From: Flavobacteriales bacterium
GTDB lineage: Bacteria > Bacteroidota > Bacteroidia > Flavobacteriales_E > Vicingaceae
Length of the DNA stretch: 33,820 bases
Direction: 5' to 3'
Assembly: GCA_002706365.1 (NCBI GenBank)
Contig: PALM01000002.1
Coordinates: forward strand, 1-33,820
The translations under genes and the position numbers were made by a program. This document shows, one piece after another, positions 32,360 through 33,820 of the stretch; the stretch's first letter is position 1; every line of letters begins with the position of its first letter. Under the pieces are notes generated by a model, which saw nothing but the letters and a program-made list of their open reading frames with translations, ran no database searches and was not told the DNA's origin.

Positions 32360-32387
32360 CTGGTTTCTGGACTCTGGATTCCGAATA
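32360..32387 (+). repeat. Period-7 array, CTGGACT words
   Basis: Four 7-nt units (CTGGTTT, CTGGACT, CTGGATT, CCGAATA). The word is a one-base variant of CTAGACT. Confidence 0.65.
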
Positions 32388-32442
32388 CGAAAGCATTCAT
32401 AAACGATTTTCTCTATATTAGTGCCTTTCTAACCAAACAGGT

Positions 32443-32461
32443 AAATCTGTAAAACAGATTT
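32443..32461 (+). promoter_or_regulatory. Hairpin with T-run directly upstream of the DUF6089 gene
   Basis: AAATCTGT and ACAGATTT form 8-bp arms around AAA, followed by a run of T to 32464. It is 10 nt before the ATG. It could be a weak terminator or an attenuator-like leader stem that limits translation. Confidence 0.5.
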
Positions 32462-32471
32462 TTTGCACAAG

Positions 32472-33359
32472 ATGAAAAAACTCGCATTTCTATTTATTCT
32501 ATTTCTAGGGCTAAGCGGTATAAGTCGCGCCCAATACAGTATGGACTTTGGTTTAAATCTAGGTGGATCCACCTATATGGGTGATATAGATGAGCCAGGT
32601 GATGATTATGCATTACCAATCAATCTACTCCCAAGAGGTTCTAGATATAATATCGGTTTATTCTATAGATTCAATTTCACCAAGAATATCGCCGCTCGCA
32701 TAGGAGCACATTGGGTAAGGGTTGCAGGAGACGATGGCTTGTCGGATGATGCCTATAATATGGGTAGAAACCTGAGCTTTAGGACAGATATCTATGAATT
32801 TACACTCCAAGGAGAATATGCCTGGTGGGTGAGGAATGAGATTGGCAACAATTCAAATGTCGATTTTAGAGCAGATGTGCATGGTGGAATTGGATACATG
32901 ATTTTCAACCCTCAAGGCGAACTCCAAAGTGAATGGTACGACCTACGACTATTAGCAACGGAAGGGATTGAAAATGAATACAATAGAGGAAGCTTAATCA
33001 TTCCGGCGGGATTAGGTTTTAGCTGGACATTTAATAAAAAGATCAGGCTTGGTATGGATTTTAACTATCGATACACCTTTACTGATTATTTAGATGATGT
33101 GAGCACAGATTATGCATATGCCACTGAATTACCTTATTTAGAATCAATAGCATTTGCAAATAGAAGTGGTGAAGCCTACGAAAGCGGAAATGAAAACTTA
33201 CCAGACCCAAGTATCTATGAGCCCGGTCAAGACAGAGGCAATCCAGATGATAACGACAGCTATATATTGATCCAATTCAAAATAGCTTATGTGATCAATT
33301 TGGAAGGTAGTGGATTTTCAAAGCCGAGACATAGGAAGTTGATCAAGGGGAGAAGGTAG
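32472..33359 (+). CDS. DUF6089 family outer-membrane beta-barrel-like protein
   Basis: From the ATG at 32472 the protein has 295 residues: a signal peptide (about 1-20, ending SRAQ) then SMDFGLNLGGSTYMGDIDEP, a start typical of DUF6089. Alternating strands such as RYNIGLFYRFNFTKNIAARIG, DIYEFTLQGEYAWW and IRLGMDFNYRYTFTDYLDDVSTDYAY indicate a small outer-membrane beta-barrel. The C-terminus is basic. An in-frame TTG at 32463 is not preferred. In Flavobacteriales, DUF6089 often precedes uppS and bamA, so envelope biogenesis genes are probably next. The following partial gene starts with an almost identical signal peptide. Confidence 0.85.
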   Translation: MKKLAFLFILFLGLSGISRAQYSMDFGLNLGGSTYMGDIDEPGDDYALPINLLPRGSRYNIGLFYRFNFTKNIAARIGAHWVRVAGDDGLSDDAYNMGRNLSFRTDIYEFTLQGEYAWWVRNEIGNNSNVDFRADVHGGIGYMIFNPQGELQSEWYDLRLLATEGIENEYNRGSLIIPAGLGFSWTFNKKIRLGMDFNYRYTFTDYLDDVSTDYAYATELPYLESIAFANRSGEAYESGNENLPDPSIYEPGQDRGNPDDNDSYILIQFKIAYVINLEGSGFSKPRHRKLIKGRR

Positions 33360-33364
33360 GTAAT

Positions 33365-33392
33365 TGAGGCCGAGGCCGAAGACCGAGGTCGG
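33365..33392 (+). repeat. Period-7 array, GAGGCCG words, after the DUF6089 stop
   Basis: GAGGCCG, AAGACCG and AGGTCGG at 7-nt steps after a 6-nt unit, beginning 6 nt past the stop. It is purine-rich in the mRNA sense. Confidence 0.6.
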
Positions 33393-33446
33393 CATTTGGA
33401 TTCGAAATACCGCCGTGTCCTCCGTGCCTAGCGCAGCGCCTTTGTG

Positions 33447-33469
33447 AAGCCCCGACTACGTAGGGGCTT
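33447..33469 (+). terminator. Terminator-like hairpin in a repeat word
   Basis: AAGCCCC (33447-33453) pairs with GGGGCTT (33463-33469), followed by only two more T. The sequence is also part of the GTGAAGCCCCGACT repeat word seen at 1042-1055, so it may be an element with terminator activity rather than a dedicated terminator. Confidence 0.45.
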
Positions 33470-33598
33470 TTGTGGTTAAATCAAATGGTAGTTAGTTGTT
33501 CTGCTTCTAATTGCTCCTTTCGAGAGTTCTTCGGCAGGCTGAAGAACCACCTCAAGCAGCGGCATTATCTATGCTTGTTAAATTGTATACTTCAAAAT

Positions 33599-33672
33599 CC
33601 AGCCTCTAGCTTCTGGCTTCCAGCCTCCTGAGAAAAGTCTTTTCTCTTTAATCTTTGTTCTTTGTTCTCTCC
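33599..33672 (+). repeat. Two period-7 arrays, CTGGCTT and TCTTTGT words
   Basis: CCAGCCT, CTAGCTT, CTGGCTT, CCAGCCT at exact 7-nt steps (33599-33626), then TCTTTAA, TCTTTGT, TCTTTGT, TCTCTCC (33645-33672). The rest of the 33360-33775 spacer contains a GTTCTTC/GAAGAAC stem near 33527-33548 and no gene. Confidence 0.7.
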
Positions 33673-33762
33673 CTAGACCTTCCTCTATAAACCATTTTCA
33701 TTACTTTAGCACAAATTCTAACTTTTTACGCAATAAGAACGTAGAGAGCTAGAACAGATTTA

Positions 33763-33770
33763 TATCTTTG
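33763..33770 (+). promoter_or_regulatory. -7 box of the last gene
   Basis: TATCTTTG is a perfect TAnnTTTG, ending 5 nt before the ATG at 33776. As with the helicase and beta-helix genes, the transcript would have almost no leader. Confidence 0.5.
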
Positions 33771-33775
33771 CATAG

Positions 33776-33820
33776 ATGAAAAAGCTAGCATTTCTTTTCT
33801 TATTGATATTGGGAATAAGC
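33776..33820 (+). CDS. N-terminal fragment of an exported protein, probable DUF6089 paralogue
   Basis: Fifteen codons are visible, MKKLAFLFLLILGIS, a signal peptide start that differs at only three positions from that of the DUF6089 protein (MKKLAFLFILFLGLS). DNA identity is lower, since several codons differ synonymously, so if paralogous the duplication is not recent. The short length prevents a firm family call. Confidence 0.6.
   Translation, partial: MKKLAFLFLLILGIS

Noticed and set aside
3628-33672. Heptamer arrays as CRISPR arrays
   Set aside because: Units are contiguous 7-mers without unique spacers, and no cas genes are present.

Overview
The window is a chromosomal segment from a member of the Bacteroidota, most likely Flavobacteriales (a Cryomorphaceae/Schleiferiaceae-like lineage is my guess). 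The evidence is a type IX secretion type-B sorting domain on a 1643-residue surface protein, DUF4290 next to murA, a DUF6089 outer-membrane protein, a chain of SurA/PpiC chaperones ending in moxR, -7 promoter boxes of the form TAnnTTTG, and few Shine-Dalgarno sequences. No transposase, integrase, CRISPR array, rRNA or tRNA gene was found.

Layout. 1-719: rpsG (partial) and rpsL on the minus strand, with a good promoter and a leader hairpin. 720-1280: gene-free, with palindromic repeats. 1281-6280 (+): UvrD/PcrA helicase, DUF4290 protein, murA, TlpA-like thioredoxin. 6326-11052 (-): dnaJ, grpE, a YkgJ-type cysteine-cluster protein, two related secreted proteins of unknown function, and a 2x[4Fe-4S] ferredoxin. 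11158-12219 (+): LuxC-type acyl-CoA reductase, divergent from the ferredoxin. 12220-12923: repeat-rich spacer with a 148-bp direct duplication and an orphan luxC 3' end. 12924-15048 (-): beta-helix lipoprotein and thioredoxin-like protein. 15111-15782 (+): mnmD. 16067-28044 (-): moxR, surA, a SurA-like lipoprotein, a two-domain PpiC protein, guaB, and the giant secreted protein. 28758-32008 (+): a four-gene CDP-deoxyhexose cassette (rfbF, rfbG, cupin epimerase-like, SDR reductase/epimerase). 32472-33820 (+): DUF6089 protein and the start of a second gene with an almost identical signal peptide.

Most genes are housekeeping; the unusual part is between them. At nearly every gene end with room for it, a degenerate tandem array with a strict 7-bp period (sometimes 8) begins at or within about 12 nt of the stop codon. 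The heptamer words differ between loci (CTAGRYT, TTAGATG, GGAAGCC, TTTCAGA, GAATTAC, AAGGATT and others), but the period is kept. The first array is usually purine-rich in the mRNA sense, so its orientation follows the gene. Several arrays meet a complementary array and can fold into long stems, as between tlpA and dnaJ, where both stop codons lie inside one array. Canonical intrinsic terminators are otherwise scarce (one clear case, at 23063-23092). I read this as a family of 3'-end elements comparable in form to the heptanucleotide STRR repeats of cyanobacteria. Several families of short palindromes (REP-like) and a 9-10-bp word family are mixed in with the arrays.

Functionally, the surA/PpiC/lipoprotein set would serve outer-membrane protein biogenesis, matching the T9SS cargo and DUF6089 neighbours. 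DnaJ/GrpE serve DnaK. RfbF/RfbG and the two following enzymes would make a CDP-activated deoxy sugar for surface glycans. MurA carries Asp where the fosfomycin-reactive Cys is usually found.
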